Below are positions 29,996 through 43,399 of a stretch of DNA of 57,626 nucleotides, one piece after another; the stretch's first letter is position 1; each line of letters begins with the position of its first letter. A program made the translations under genes and the position numbers. Under the pieces are notes generated by a model. The model was given only the letters and a program-made list of their open reading frames with translations, was not told the origin of the DNA and searched no databases. Source of the DNA: Salinarimonadaceae bacterium. Its GTDB lineage: Bacteria; Pseudomonadota; Alphaproteobacteria; Rhizobiales; Beijerinckiaceae. The stretch lies in the NCBI GenBank assembly GCA_007693435.1, contig REDO01000060.1:1-57626 (forward strand). The letters run 5' to 3'.

Positions 29996-30622
29996 TCAGC
30001 CCTTCGCCTTCTCGTCGCCCGGCAACACGTATTCCGTCCCCTCCCACGGAGAGAGGAAGTCGAAGCTGCGGTATTCCTGCGTGAGCTTCACGGGCTCGTA
30101 AACGACCCGGCCGAGCGCGTCGTCGTAGCGCACCTCGACGAAGCCGGTGAGCGGGAAATCCTTGCGCAGCGGATGCCCCTCGAAGCCGTAATCGGTGAGC
30201 AGGCGGCGCAGATCCGGGTGATCGGTGAAGACCACGCCGTAGAGATCGTAGGCCTCGCGCTCGAACCAGTTGGCGGCCGGGAACAGCTCGATGATCGAGG
30301 GCACCGGCGTATGCTCGTCGGTCGCGACCTTCACCCGCACACGACGGTTCGTCGAGAGCGAGAGCAGGTGATAGACGACGTCGAAACGCTTCTCTCGGGC
30401 GGGATAATCAACGCCGCAAATGTCGATGAAGCAGATAAAGGCGCATTCGGGATCGTCGCGCAGGAACGCGATCGTCTCCCGGATCGACGCCGCCTCGGCG
30501 AGGATCGTCAATTCGCCGTTGGCGACCTGCGCCTCGAGAGCCTTGCCGGGAAGCCCTGCGAGAATGTGCTCGCCAAGCCCGGCGAGAGCGGCCGCTTCAT
30601 CGTGCAAAGCCGTGTCCATCAT
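29996..30622 (-). CDS. nuoC: NADH-quinone oxidoreductase subunit C
   Basis: The 30-kDa-type peripheral subunit, 208 residues. Conserved segments are [49 protein letters not shown] (the family hallmark: ER-x-E/A-YD) and HPLRKDFPL. Two adjacent ATG codons (30622 and 30619) are possible starts, differing by one Met. It lies 6 bp after nuoB. Confidence 0.97.
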   Translation of the reverse strand: MMDTALHDEAAALAGLGEHILAGLPGKALEAQVANGELTILAEAASIRETIAFLRDDPECAFICFIDICGVDYPAREKRFDVVYHLLSLSTNRRVRVKVATDEHTPVPSIIELFPAANWFEREAYDLYGVVFTDHPDLRRLLTDYGFEGHPLRKDFPLTGFVEVRYDDALGRVVYEPVKLTQEYRSFDFLSPWEGTEYVLPGDEKAKG

Positions 30623-30628
30623 ACAACC

Positions 30629-31219
30629 TCAGCGCTCGATCGTGCCGGTGCGGCGGATCTTCTTCTGGAGAAGCAGCACGCCGTAGAGGAGCGCCTCGGC
30701 GGTGGGAGGACAGCCCGGCACGTAGACATCGACGGGCACAATGCGGTCGCAGCCGCGCACCACCGAATAGGAATAGTGGTAATAGCCGCCGCCATTCGCG
30801 CAGGAGCCCATCGAGATGACGTAGCGCGGCTCCGGCATCTGGTCGTAGACCTTGCGGAAGGCCGGAGCCATCTTGTTGGTGAGCGTGCCGGCGACGATGA
30901 TCACGTCGGACTGGCGCGGGCTCGCGCGCGGCGCGAAGCCGAAGCGCTCGGCGTCGTAGCGCGGCATCGACATCTGCATCATCTCGACCGCGCAGCAGGC
31001 CAGACCGAACGTCATCCACATCAGCGAGCCGGTGCGCGCCCAGGTGATGAGGTCATCGGTCGTGGTGACGAGGAAGCCCTTGTCGGAGAGCTCGGCGTTC
31101 ACCTCGGAGAAGAAGGGGTCCTTCGCCTGCGAGGGGTTGCGCTGCGCCTGCGCCAGCAGAGCCGCGCCTTCTGCGTTCGGCGCCATCACGCGCCGGTCGT
31201 CGCGAAGGATCAATCCCAT
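30629..31219 (-). CDS. nuoB: NADH-quinone oxidoreductase subunit B
   Basis: Carries the terminal cluster N2, which hands electrons to quinone. The product is 196 residues with the tandem cysteines in [11 protein letters not shown] and the later ligands in [11 protein letters not shown] and [11 protein letters not shown]. The ATG at 31219 follows GGGAG and overlaps the end of nuoA by 10 bp. A GTG at 31240 would lengthen it by seven residues without a better ribosome site. Confidence 0.97.
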   Translation of the reverse strand: MGLILRDDRRVMAPNAEGAALLAQAQRNPSQAKDPFFSEVNAELSDKGFLVTTTDDLITWARTGSLMWMTFGLACCAVEMMQMSMPRYDAERFGFAPRASPRQSDVIIVAGTLTNKMAPAFRKVYDQMPEPRYVISMGSCANGGGYYHYSYSVVRGCDRIVPVDVYVPGCPPTAEALLYGVLLLQKKIRRTGTIER

Positions 31220-31575
31220 TCGAGGGCTCCCTTTTTCCACTCATAGACGAAGCCGACGGTCAGCACGCCAAGGAACACCATCATCGACCAGAAGCCGAAC
31301 CAGCCGAGCTCCCCGAACACGATCGCCCAGGGGAAAAGGAACGCCACTTCGAGATCGAAAATGATGAAGAGGATGGCGACGAGGTAGAAGCGCACGTCGA
31401 ACCGCATGCGCGAATCGGCGAAGGCGTTGAAGCCGCATTCGTAGGTCGAGAGTTTCTCCGGGTCGGGCTTGCTGTAGGCCACCACGAAGGGAGCGACCAG
31501 CAAGGCGCCGCCGATCGCCATCGCCAGCGCGATGAAGATCACGAGCGGCAGATAATCCGCCAGGATGTCAGTCAT
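31210..31575 (-). CDS. nuoA: NADH-quinone oxidoreductase subunit A
   Basis: A 121-residue, three-helix membrane subunit and the first gene of the nuo operon. Conserved features are [17 protein letters not shown] with the functional Cys, and [23 protein letters not shown] with the acidic pair. Start ATG at 31575. A possible promoter lies about 100 bp upstream. Confidence 0.97.
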   Translation of the reverse strand: MTDILADYLPLVIFIALAMAIGGALLVAPFVVAYSKPDPEKLSTYECGFNAFADSRMRFDVRFYLVAILFIIFDLEVAFLFPWAIVFGELGWFGFWSMMVFLGVLTVGFVYEWKKGALEWD

Positions 31576-31669
31576 ACGGCGACCTTCCTCGAAGCCTGTG
31601 ATATCGACCGGGCGCGTGGCCTGCGACGCGCCGCGCAGCGCCCGCTGGGACCTTGGCGCCCGATCGGAG

Positions 31670-31697
31670 GCTTAGCCCACGGGCCGTGCCGAGACAA
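31670..31697 (-). promoter_or_regulatory. Possible sigma-70 promoter of the nuo operon
   Basis: On the minus strand CTTGTCT-type -35 (TTGTCT, 31697-31692) and CTAAGC (31675-31670) are 16 bp apart, close to the alphaproteobacterial housekeeping pattern CTTGAC / CTATAT. It would give a leader of roughly 90 nt before nuoA. The -10 match is weak. Confidence 0.35.
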
Positions 31698-31828
31698 GGG
31701 GTTGCTGCGTCGCATTCCAGACTGGAACGGCGGTTTTTCGCCGATTTCGGCGGGGCGACGCGGGCGGCGCCGCGCTGATACACTCGCGATGCGGACGATT
31801 CGTCCGGCGAGCGGACCGGGAGGCTTCG

Positions 31829-32326
31829 ATGACGCAGGCAAGGCGCGCACGCGCGAGCATGGCGACGACGTTCGCCTGCGCTCTCTTGCCCGCGCTCTTG
31901 CCCGCGCTCTTGGCCACCCTCGCCTCCGCCTTTGTCTCCATACCTGCCGCGCATGCGCAGGTCGTCGATTTCAGCCGCGTGAACTGCGCCCAGCTCAACC
32001 GCCTGCCGGCTGCGCAGAAGCGTCAGATCGCGCTCTGGCTGCACGGCTACTATACGGGCGCGACGCAGCGTCCTTTTCTCGACATGGCCGGTGCGGAGGA
32101 AGGCATTCGCGCTCTCGTCGAGACCTGCGGAGAGGAACCGGAAACGGCGCTGCTCGGCGAGGAGGCGCGCGCCATCCTGAGCGGCGCGGCCGAGGCGAAA
32201 ACGCCGCGCGCGGTCGAGCGGTCGCCGGGACATATCGTGATCGAGCAGTCGGCCTCGCCGGACGATTCAGGCGCTGCGACGCGTGCGCCAAACCCCGGAA
32301 CCGAGCGTCCCAGGCCGATCGACTGA
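31829..32326 (+). CDS. HdeA/HdeB-family periplasmic protein
   Basis: A 165-residue secreted protein. A signal peptide of about 43 residues ends near AAHA. The mature part matches the HdeA/HdeB family by VNCAQLNRLP, ALWLHGYYTG and ALVETC, with two cysteines (53 and 100) that would form the family disulphide. HdeA proteins are acid-activated periplasmic chaperones in enterobacteria; the role in alphaproteobacteria is mostly untested. Beyond residue 105 there is a polar tail of about 60 residues not usual for HdeA. The ATG follows GGGAGG. It converges with the PilZ gene. Confidence 0.72.
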   Translation: MTQARRARASMATTFACALLPALLPALLATLASAFVSIPAAHAQVVDFSRVNCAQLNRLPAAQKRQIALWLHGYYTGATQRPFLDMAGAEEGIRALVETCGEEPETALLGEEARAILSGAAEAKTPRAVERSPGHIVIEQSASPDDSGAATRAPNPGTERPRPID

Positions 32327-32333
32327 GCGCCGC

Positions 32334-32735
32334 TCAGCCCTCGGTCAGTTCCTGGATACGCCGCTGCAGGGCGGCGATGGTCTGTTCGAGCTCGACGATG
32401 CGCGCGCGCAAGCTCTGCTCGCTTGTCATCGGCCCCGCCTGCGAATGCTGCTGGACGTGCGGTTCGGCCGAATCGAGAAACGCGACGCCGCAATAATCGG
32501 CCGAGCGCCAGCACATGCGCACCCGGCGCGTCGTCGCACGCTGGGGGATCAGGAGATCGAACTCCTCGGGCAATGTCACGGATTGCGAGACTTCGAGCTT
32601 GGCGCCGCCTTCCGACAGGTTGCGGACCGTGCAATCGACCTGCATCGTTCCCTTGTTGTAGAGGATGCGCGCAGCCATGAACGTCCGCGTCCGATCGGTG
32701 CGTCGGCCATACGAATTTTGCTGCGTCATCAACAT
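32334..32735 (-). CDS. PilZ domain protein (c-di-GMP receptor)
   Basis: A 133-residue cytoplasmic protein with one PilZ domain (about residues 9-95) and a C-terminal coiled coil (about 105-132, heptads in LRARIVELEQTIAALQRRI). The c-di-GMP-binding residues are present: RxxxR as R11-R15 and NxSxxG at 39-44. So binding is likely. The ATG at 32735 is chosen over an in-frame GTG at 32780, whose extra residues have no match; ATG 32729 is also possible. Its effector target is unknown. Two c-di-GMP enzymes elsewhere in the window could supply the ligand. Confidence 0.85.
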   Translation of the reverse strand: MLMTQQNSYGRRTDRTRTFMAARILYNKGTMQVDCTVRNLSEGGAKLEVSQSVTLPEEFDLLIPQRATTRRVRMCWRSADYCGVAFLDSAEPHVQQHSQAGPMTSEQSLRARIVELEQTIAALQRRIQELTEG

Positions 32736-32952
32736 GGGCGCCTGTCCGGAACTCGAATTTCGTCTCGTTCGCTGAATCACGATAGCGCCGCTTCACTGAC
32801 CAATGGTTAACCCAACCCGATAGCCGCACGAATACGCGCTGTTCGCGCATGCCGGAGACCGGTATCGGGCCGGCCTCGCAAGAACGTGAAACGCCTGCGC
32901 AATCTCCGGGATGCGTCGGCGATGCAGCTTGATTATCGGTTTCATTTTGTGG

Positions 32953-33029
32953 TGGCGCGGGCGACGGGGCTCGAACCCGCGACCTCCGGCGTGACAGGCC
33001 GGCACTCTAACCGACTGAGCTACGCCCGC
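32953..33029 (-). tRNA. tRNA-Asp (GUC)
   Basis: A 77-nt cloverleaf including an encoded CCA. The acceptor stem pairs GCGGGCG with CGCCCGC. The D arm has GCTC-AGTCGGTTA, the anticodon loop CTGTCAC gives GUC (Asp), and the T arm has GGGTTCGAGCCCC-type pairing. No mismatches were noticed. Confidence 0.95.
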
Positions 33030-33423
33030 TTTTCGCAACCGGCGCATGGCGACGGCAGTGGCGGCGGTTTACGGCGACCGCACTCACCTGTCAAGCGCCT
33101 GTCACGCGGCGGCAGCCTTTTTCGCCGCGCCGTCGGCGACGTCGCGGCGCAGGCCTCTGGATCGCCGGCATTCCCTTCCGGAAACGATCGGGCCGGCCCG
33201 AGACTGGAGGGCCTGACGCACCCTCGGCGCAAACGAAGGGAGAAGATATCCTGAAGAATTCAAAATTCCATATTTTCAATAATTTACGAAAACCCTCAAT
33301 GCCCAGTGATCAGCGCTTGTTCGCACGCATTCCATCACCAAATTAAGGAGGCGGCCCTAGCAGCATCAGGCCTTGTTCCACAAATTGTTGAGCGAACACG
33401 GCAAGCGGCGCGCTGGAAAGAAC
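33030..33423. other. Non-coding gap between tRNA-Asp and response-regulator remnant
   Basis: About 390 bp without a supported gene. The segment at roughly 33245-33350 is clearly more AT-rich than its surroundings and could hold promoter or leftover upstream DNA of the broken response-regulator gene. I see no repeats, integrase fragment or second copy of a tRNA 3' end. Confidence 0.5.
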
Positions 33424-33570
33424 ATGAAGGACTTTCGACATTGCCTGATCGCGGATGATGACCCGTTTTTTCGGGCGGCGCTTCGTCGGATCATGTCCGA
33501 CCAATTCGCCTGCGAAAGCGTCGTCGAGACAGGGTCTCTGGACGACAGCCGAAAACGACAGGGTCGATGA
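33424..33570 (+). pseudogene. Truncated response-regulator receiver domain
   Basis: Only 48 codons from the ATG at 33424. The start MKDFRHCLIADDDPFFRAAL is that of a LuxR-type response regulator: beta-1, the acidic pair of the phosphorylation pocket (DDD) and helix 1, then SVVETGSLDD. It then departs into SRKRQGR and a stop. The phospho-accepting Asp, the rest of the receiver and the DNA-binding domain are missing. No matching continuation was seen in the other plus-strand frames. It lies between tRNA-Asp and tRNA-Val, a common place for integration and deletion. It could instead be a chance short gene, but the similarity is good. Confidence 0.6.
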
Positions 33571-33677
33571 TCGAGGCGCCGGCCGGCGAAGCGCATGAAT
33601 GCACGCCGCGCCATGAACCGAGTTCGACGCCAGAATTGACTGGTAGCGGAGCATGCTCGCTCAGGCATTGGAAAATA

Positions 33678-33753
33678 TGGTGGGCGGTGACGGGCTCGAA
33701 CCGCCGACCCTCTCGGTGTAAACGAGATGCTCTACCAACTGAGCTAACCGCCC
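33678..33753 (-). tRNA. tRNA-Val (UAC)
   Basis: A 76-nt cloverleaf with encoded CCA. The acceptor stem pairs GGGCGGT with ACCGCCC, the D arm reads AGCTCAGTTGGTAGAGC, the anticodon loop TTTACAC gives UAC (Val), and the T arm contains CGGTTCGAGCCCG. It lies downstream of hupB on the same strand. Confidence 0.95.
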
Positions 33754-33807
33754 GGTTCGGCGCAGCCGGCGAAGGCCGCGTCTCGAAACCTTGCCAATTA
33801 AACGCAT

Positions 33808-33839
33808 GAAGCCGATCACGCAAGGTCGCGATCGGCTTC
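33808..33839 (-). terminator. Hairpin after hupB, possible terminator
   Basis: A perfect 10-bp stem GAAGCCGATC (33808-33817) / GATCGGCTTC (33830-33839) with a 12-nt loop. On the minus strand it is followed by ATGCGTTTAATT, a weak U-run. It lies about 45 bp beyond the hupB stop and before tRNA-Val. Confidence 0.5.
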
Positions 33840-33884
33840 GACTCTATCGGGCGCCTCGCCGCACGCGGCGGCGTGGTAAACGCC

Positions 33885-34160
33885 TTACTTGTTGACGGCG
33901 TCTTTCAGACCGGCTCCGGCCTTGAACTTCGGCGTCTTGCTGGCGGGAACCTGAACCTTCTCGCCGGTGCGCGGGTTCCGGGCCTCGCCGGCGGCGCGCT
34001 GCGCGACCGCAAACGTGCCGAAGCCTACGATCTTGACTTCGTCGCCCTTCGCCAGGGCGTCCTGGATCGCGCTGAGGGCGGCGTCGAGGGCTTCACCGGC
34101 CAGAGCCTTGCTCAACCCGGTCTTCTCGGCCATGGCGGTAACGAGCTCGCCTTTGTTCAT
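33885..34160 (-). CDS. hupB: HU family DNA-binding protein
   Basis: A 91-residue nucleoid protein that bends and wraps DNA without strong sequence preference. MNKGELVTAMAEKTGLSK begins the helical dimer part. The signature VGFGTFAVAQRAAGEARNP leads into the beta-arm with RTGEKVQVPASKTPKFKAG. The ATG at 34160 follows a GGAGGAAG ribosome site; an upstream start (MEEDA) is rejected. It lies downstream of lon, the usual lon-hupB order. Confidence 0.97.
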   Translation of the reverse strand: MNKGELVTAMAEKTGLSKALAGEALDAALSAIQDALAKGDEVKIVGFGTFAVAQRAAGEARNPRTGEKVQVPASKTPKFKAGAGLKDAVNK

Positions 34161-34326
34161 CGCATCTTCCTCCAACTGGACATGCCGGCGCGAAAGCCTT
34201 GCCTTGCCGACATTTCGGTCTGTCCGGTGTTACCGAAACGCGGCGCGACCGCAAGCCGAAATCTGCGCCTTGACCCCTGAATGATGCGGTTTTCCGCTGA
34301 TTCTCGACCAGTTTCGACGCGAAGCG

Positions 34327-34363
34327 CCAAAAGGAAACGGGCCGGATCGAAGGATCCGGCCCG
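34327..34363 (-). terminator. Rho-independent terminator after lon
   Basis: A perfect 11-bp stem CGGGCCGGATC (34338-34348) / GATCCGGCCCG (34353-34363) with a GAAG loop. On the minus strand it is followed by TTTCCTTTTGG. It begins about 30 bp beyond the lon stop, so hupB needs its own promoter in 34161-34326. Confidence 0.85.
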
Positions 34364-34395
34364 CGCTCAAGAGAGTCACTGGATGGCGAAAGCGC

Positions 34396-36825
<2,430 letters not shown>

Positions 36826-36961
36826 CAAAAGGCGTCCTCTGAGCAGCGTACGGCGCGTTCTCCCAATGAGCAACGCGACGGACGATGGCCCGGGCGCGCA
36901 GCCCGGATCCTTGGTCGGGCCGCCTTCTCTTCATCGAGCAAAGCGTCCCTTCGTCGTCCTT

Positions 36962-36990
36962 AAATGGCGTCGGCGCGAAGCTCTTTCAAG
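36962..36990 (-). promoter_or_regulatory. Sigma-32 (RpoH)-type promoter upstream of lon
   Basis: On the minus strand CTTGAAA (36990-36984) is followed after 14 bp by CGCCATTT (36969-36962). The E. coli heat-shock consensus is CTTGAAA-N14-CCCCATNT, so both boxes and spacing match well. The start point would be near 36955, with a leader of about 130 nt before the lon ATG. Confidence 0.6.
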
Positions 36991-37019
36991 CTGCGGCGAC
37001 CTTCGCGACGCGCCGTGAT

Positions 37020-38291
37020 TCAGGCGCTGGCGCTCTGCGAAGCGTCCTTCGACCGGTCCGCGTGAATGAAGAGCGGCCCGGCCTTGCCCTCGACCGTTTC
37101 CAGGCTGATCACCACCTGTTCGACGGAATCCAGCCCCGGCATATCGTACATCGTGTCGAGCAGAATGCTTTCGAGAATGGAGCGCAAACCGCGCGCGCCG
37201 GTCTTGCGCTCGATCGCCTTGCGGGCGATCAGCGAAAGCGCGTCGTCCTGGAACGTGAGCTGAACATTCTCCATCTCGAAGAGGCGCTGATACTGCTTGA
37301 CGAGCGCGTTCTTGGGCTCGCGCAGGATCTGGACCAGAGCCTCCTCGTCGAGATCCTCGAGCGTTGCGAGCACGGGAACGCGGCCGACGAATTCGGGGAT
37401 GAGGCCGAATTTCAGAAGATCCTCGGGCTCGACCTCGCGGAAGATTTCGCCGGTGCGACGATCGTCGGGACCCGAGACCGCCGCCCCGAAACCGATCGAG
37501 GTGCCCTTGCCGCGGCTCGAGATGATCTTTTCGAGGCCGGCGAAGGCGCCGCCGCAGATGAAGAGGATGTTCGTCGTGTCGACCTGCAGGAACTCCTGCT
37601 GCGGGTGCTTGCGTCCGCCCTGCGGGGGAACCGAGGCGACGGTGCCTTCCATGAGCTTCAGCAGCGCCTGCTGGACGCCCTCGCCCGAGACGTCGCGGGT
37701 GATCGAGGGATTGTCCGACTTGCGCGAGATCTTGTCGATTTCGTCGATGTAGACGATGCCGCGCTGGGCGCGCTCGACGTTGTAATCGGACGCCTGGAGC
37801 AGCTTGAGAATGATGTTCTCGACGTCCTCGCCGACATAGCCCGCCTCGGTCAGCGTCGTCGCGTCGGCCATGGTGAAGGGCACGTCGAGGATGCGCGCCA
37901 GCGTCTGCGCCAGCAGCGTCTTGCCCGAGCCGGTGGGGCCGATCAGCAGGATGTTGGACTTCGCCAGCTCCACGTCGTTGTGCTTCGTCGCGTGGGCGAG
38001 GCGCTTGTAGTGGTTGTGGACGGCGACGGAGAGAACCTTCTTCGCATGCCCCTGCCCGATCACGTAATCGTCAAGGACCTTGCGGATTTCCTTCGGCGTC
38101 GGCACGCCGTCGCGGGACTTGACCAGCGAGGATTTCGATTCCTCGCGGATGATGTCCATGCACAGCTCGACGCATTCGTCGCAGATGAAAACCGTCGGGC
38201 CCGCGATCAGCTTGCGGACTTCGTGCTGGCTCTTCCCGCAGAAGGAGCAATAGAGCGTGCTCTTCGAGTCGTTTCCGCCAGCCTTGCTCAT
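37020..38291 (-). CDS. clpX: ClpX, ATP-binding specificity subunit of ClpXP
   Basis: A 423-residue AAA+ unfoldase that feeds substrates to ClpP; in Caulobacter-like cells it clears CtrA. The N-terminal zinc-binding domain has CSFCGK and CDECVELC. Walker A is [13 protein letters not shown], Walker [10 protein letters not shown], and the pore GYVGED and ClpP-contacting loop IGFG follow. The ATG at 38291 gives MSKAGGND. It is transcribed after clpP, 229 bp downstream of its stop. That gap includes an AT-rich stretch (about 38337-38370), which may be a separate clpX promoter. Confidence 0.98.
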   Translation of the reverse strand: MSKAGGNDSKSTLYCSFCGKSQHEVRKLIAGPTVFICDECVELCMDIIREESKSSLVKSRDGVPTPKEIRKVLDDYVIGQGHAKKVLSVAVHNHYKRLAHATKHNDVELAKSNILLIGPTGSGKTLLAQTLARILDVPFTMADATTLTEAGYVGEDVENIILKLLQASDYNVERAQRGIVYIDEIDKISRKSDNPSITRDVSGEGVQQALLKLMEGTVASVPPQGGRKHPQQEFLQVDTTNILFICGGAFAGLEKIISSRGKGTSIGFGAAVSGPDDRRTGEIFREVEPEDLLKFGLIPEFVGRVPVLATLEDLDEEALVQILREPKNALVKQYQRLFEMENVQLTFQDDALSLIARKAIERKTGARGLRSILESILLDTMYDMPGLDSVEQVVISLETVEGKAGPLFIHADRSKDASQSASA

Positions 38292-38520
38292 AACGTCTCT
38301 CCAGATCTCCGGGGCCGATGCGTGCCGGCCTCCGATTCGTTCAATATATAAGCGGCAAGCTAACAAAATGTAGCCTCGACCGCGGACTCGCTCCCCTCGT
38401 CGTCTCACGTCACGCGACGATGCAAGCATGTCGCCGCTCCGGGATCAATGGCGGTGACCGGCGCCGCGGCGAATTCACGCCCCGGCGGCCGCTTCCCGCT
38501 CAATCCCCCGGACCGGCCAG

Positions 38521-39144
38521 TCAGGCCGAGACGTCGGCGCGCTTTTCGATGACGTCGTCGATCAGGCCGAACTCCTTGGCCGACTCGGCGGTCATGAAGT
38601 AGTCGCGCTCGAGCGTCTGCTCGACGCTGGCGAGATCGCGGCCCGTATGTTTCACGTAGATCTCGTTCAGGCGGCGCTTGAGCGCCTCGATCTCGCGGGC
38701 GTGAATGAGGATGTCCGTCGCCTGGCCCTGGAAGCCGCCGGAGGGCTGGTGGACCATGATGCGCGCGTTGGGCAGGGCGAAGCGGTGCCCGACCGCGCCC
38801 GCGCAAAGCAGGAGCGAGCCCATCGAGGCGGCCTGACCGATGCAGAGCGTCGAAATCGGGCAGCGGATGAACTGCATCGTGTCGTAGATCGAGAGCCCCG
38901 AGGTCACCACGCCGCCGGGCGAGTTGATGTAGAAGGAGATCTCCTTCTTCGGGTTCTCGGCCTCCAGAAACAGGAGCTGGGCGACGATGAGCGAGGCGGA
39001 GTAATCCTCCACCGGCCCGGTCATGAAGATGATCCGCTCGCGCAGCAGGCGGGAATAGATGTCGAAGGCGCGCTCGCCGCGGCTAGACTGTTCGACCACC
39101 ATGGGCACCAGGGTGCTGTTGTAGACCTCGATCGGATCTCTCAT
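38521..39144 (-). CDS. clpP: ClpP, proteolytic subunit of Clp protease
   Basis: A 207-residue serine peptidase forming the tetradecameric chamber used with ClpX (and ClpA). The catalytic triad is visible: Ser107 in GQAASMGS, His132 in MVHQPSGG and Asp181 in ERDYFM, with the family spacing. The N-terminal tail before [13 protein letters not shown] is of normal length. It lies between tig and clpX. A GC-rich hairpin sits just upstream at 39169-39193. Confidence 0.98.
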   Translation of the reverse strand: MRDPIEVYNSTLVPMVVEQSSRGERAFDIYSRLLRERIIFMTGPVEDYSASLIVAQLLFLEAENPKKEISFYINSPGGVVTSGLSIYDTMQFIRCPISTLCIGQAASMGSLLLCAGAVGHRFALPNARIMVHQPSGGFQGQATDILIHAREIEALKRRLNEIYVKHTGRDLASVEQTLERDYFMTAESAKEFGLIDDVIEKRADVSA

Positions 39145-39168
39145 CGTGTCTCGGCTCCTGAATAGTAG

Positions 39169-39193
39169 GGCCGCGCCTGATGAGGGCGCGGCC
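39169..39193. terminator. GC-rich hairpin between tig and clpP
   Basis: A 9-bp stem GGCCGCGCC / GGCGCGGCC with a 7-nt loop lies in the 94-bp tig-clpP gap. On the minus strand it is followed by CTACTATTC, without a proper U-run. It may act as a partial terminator or protect the mRNA end of tig. Confidence 0.4.
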
Positions 39194-39238
39194 GCTGATT
39201 CTTCCATACTAAGGATAGGAAGGAGGACAATCCAGAGG

Positions 39239-40675
39239 TCAAGCCTCGCCGGATTCGGCCTTCTTCGCCTTGGCGCGGGGCTTCTTCTTGGGCTCGGCCG
39301 GAGTCTCCGCGGCCGCTTCGCTTGCAGCCGCTTCGGCTTCCTCATCGGCGAAGAGGGCCTCGCGGCTGGTGGTCACGTCCTCGACCTTCACCTGCGCCAG
39401 GATGTGGTCGACGACCTTCTCCTCGAAGATCGGCGCGCGGATCTCGGCCAGCGCCTGCGGGTTCTTCTGGTAGTATTCCCAGACCTGACGCTCCTGGCCG
39501 GGATACTGGCGGACACGCTCGACGAGGGCCTGCGTGACCTCCTCGTCAGAGACCTTGACCTCGGCGTTCTCGCCGACCTGGGCGAGCACGAGGCCGAGGC
39601 GGACGCGACGCTCGGCGATCTTGCGATATTCTTCCTTCGCCTCTTCCTCGGTCGTGCCCTCGTCCTCGAAGGTCTTGCTGTTGTTGTTGAGGTCGGCGAG
39701 AACCTGCGACCAGACCGCGCCGAACTCCTGCTCGACGAGGGTCGGAGGCAGTTCGAAATCGTATTTGGCGTCCAGCGCGTCGAGAAGGCGCTTCTTGACC
39801 TTGCGGCGCGACTGGGCGTCGTAGTCGCGCTTCATCGCCTCGCGGACGGCGGCCTTCAGCGCGTCGAGCGAATCCATGCCGAAGCCCTTGGCCAGATCGT
39901 CGTCGATGACGAGTTCGCCCGGCGCCTGCACTTCCTTGGCCGTGACGGCGAATTCCGCCGAGCGGCCCGCAAGGTGCTCGGCGCCGTAATTGACGGGGAA
40001 CGTCACCTTGACGACGCGCTCGTCACCGGCCTTGAGGCCGACAAGCTGCTCCTCGAAGCCCGGGATGAAGCTGTTCGAACCGATCTCGACCTGGATATCC
40101 TGCGCCGACCCCCCTTCGAACTCTTCGCCGTCGATCGTGCCGACAAAATCGACGATGACGCGGTCGCCGGTCTGGGCCGCACGGCCCCCCTGCGCGGCGA
40201 AGGCCCGGTTCTGGGCCGCCATGCGCTCGAGCGTCTCGCGCACGTCGTCGTCGCCGGGCTCGGCGACCGGGCGGCTGAGCGAAACGTCGCTCAGATCGGC
40301 AAGCTCGAAAGTAGGCAGGATCTCGAGCGCGACCTTGAAGGCGAGATCGATCTTGGCCTCGAGGGCCTGGTCCATCACTTCCTTGTCTTCGGGGAATTCG
40401 TAGCGCGGCTGGCCGGCGAGCTTCAGGCCGTTCTCGTCCACGATCTTGCGCTCGGCCTCGGCGACGGCGCCCTGCACGACCTCGGCCATGACTGAGCGGC
40501 CGTAGAGGCGGCGCAGGTGGCCGAGCGGCACCTTGCCGGGGCGAAACCCGTTGATCCGCACCCGGTCTTTCAGGGTCACGAGTTCGTTGGACAGCCGGGT
40601 CTCCAGATCGGAGGCCGGCAGCACAACCTCGAACTCGCGCTTCAAACCCTGCGAAAGCGTCTCCGTCACCTGCAT
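39239..40675 (-). CDS. tig: Trigger factor
   Basis: A 478-residue ribosome-bound chaperone and prolyl isomerase. The ribosome-binding N-domain includes the GFRPGKVP signature (about residues 43-50). The FKBP-type domain at about 155-245 shows [10 protein letters not shown] and [12 protein letters not shown] long helical C-domain follows, and a Lys/Ala-rich tail ([12 protein letters not shown]) as usual in rhizobia. The ATG at 40675 gives [15 protein letters not shown]. First of tig-clpP-clpX-lon on the minus strand. Confidence 0.97.
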   Translation of the reverse strand: MQVTETLSQGLKREFEVVLPASDLETRLSNELVTLKDRVRINGFRPGKVPLGHLRRLYGRSVMAEVVQGAVAEAERKIVDENGLKLAGQPRYEFPEDKEVMDQALEAKIDLAFKVALEILPTFELADLSDVSLSRPVAEPGDDDVRETLERMAAQNRAFAAQGGRAAQTGDRVIVDFVGTIDGEEFEGGSAQDIQVEIGSNSFIPGFEEQLVGLKAGDERVVKVTFPVNYGAEHLAGRSAEFAVTAKEVQAPGELVIDDDLAKGFGMDSLDALKAAVREAMKRDYDAQSRRKVKKRLLDALDAKYDFELPPTLVEQEFGAVWSQVLADLNNNSKTFEDEGTTEEEAKEEYRKIAERRVRLGLVLAQVGENAEVKVSDEEVTQALVERVRQYPGQERQVWEYYQKNPQALAEIRAPIFEEKVVDHILAQVKVEDVTTSREALFADEEAEAAASEAAAETPAEPKKKPRAKAKKAESGEA

Positions 40676-40808
40676 CGTCAAAACCCGCTCTTCCAATTCG
40701 AATGACCGAGAGCCGCGCGCTTGGCGACGGCGCCCTCGGGGCGAACTTTCCGCACGCCGGCGAGACCGACGATTAGGAACGCTCCGGAGACCCGGTTTCC
40801 GACGGGTT

Positions 40809-40893
40809 TGGTGCGGGCGGAGGGACTCGAACCCCCACGACTTTCGCCGCTGGAACCTAAATCCAGTGCGTCTACCAATTCCGCCACGCCCGC
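40809..40893 (-). tRNA. tRNA-Leu (UAG)
   Basis: An 85-nt tRNA with a long variable arm and encoded CCA. The acceptor stem pairs GCGGGCG with CGCCCGC, the D arm reads GTGGCGGAATTGGTAGACGC, the anticodon loop TTTAGGT gives UAG (Leu), and the T arm contains GGGTTCGAGTCCC. It lies upstream of tig on the same strand. Confidence 0.95.
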
Positions 40894-41013
40894 TGGGAGG
40901 CGGCTCGCCGCCCCGTCTCCGGGTCGCGGCTCTATATCACGGTTGAAACGCCTTGCACCAAAAAAGTTGGCCGGCGCGAAGCGGGTTCCGGCGCGCGGAT
41001 GGCGCAGGGCGCG

Positions 41014-41160
41014 TCAGGCGTCGCGCAGGATCCCGTAGATGATGGAAGCGATGAAGGCGAAGGCGAGCGACAGGGCAACGACGCCCGGCGAGGCTCCCAG
41101 AAAGAGCAGCGCCTGATAGATCAGAAGGATCGCCGATCCGGTCAGAATTAGGTACAGCAT
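41014..41160 (-). CDS. 48-residue hydrophobic membrane protein
   Basis: A short gene with a near-perfect ribosome site (GGAGGGAA) directly before its ATG at 41160. The product is almost entirely hydrophobic with two segments, about residues 2-20 (LYLILTGSAILLIYQALLF) and 24-44, ending GILRDA. I do not recognise a family; it looks like a two-helix or hairpin membrane peptide. It lies between tRNA-Leu and the NAD(P)HX repair gene on the same strand, with gaps of about 120 bp each side. The chance that it is real rests mainly on the ribosome site and clean hydrophobic pattern. Confidence 0.6.
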   Translation of the reverse strand: MLYLILTGSAILLIYQALLFLGASPGVVALSLAFAFIASIIYGILRDA

Positions 41161-41282
41161 TTCCCTCCCTCCGCGACTTGCTTGTTCCGAAACGGGACAA
41201 CCCCGCCCGGCGGCGGGACGCCCCGCCTGGTCTCGAGCGGGACGGCGCAAGCGTTGGGCCAGCGGATAGGGTGCGGTCGCGA

Positions 41283-43325
<2,043 letters not shown>

Positions 43326-43399
43326 CTTTCGCGAACAACCGCCCCGAACCGCAGCGGCAAGCTGCAGGCGAAATTTTGTCAGAAAAGGACAAGTTCATC

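Noticed and set aside
32953..33753. A genomic island integrated at tRNA-Asp or tRNA-Val
   Set aside because: No integrase, no repeated tRNA 3' end and no foreign cargo were seen; only a broken receiver fragment and a modest AT-rich patch are present.
39213..39243. CTTGAC and CTATCC on the minus strand as a clpP promoter
   Set aside because: The -35 box is perfect, but the spacing is 19 bp and the -10 box is weak; it was left out of the features.
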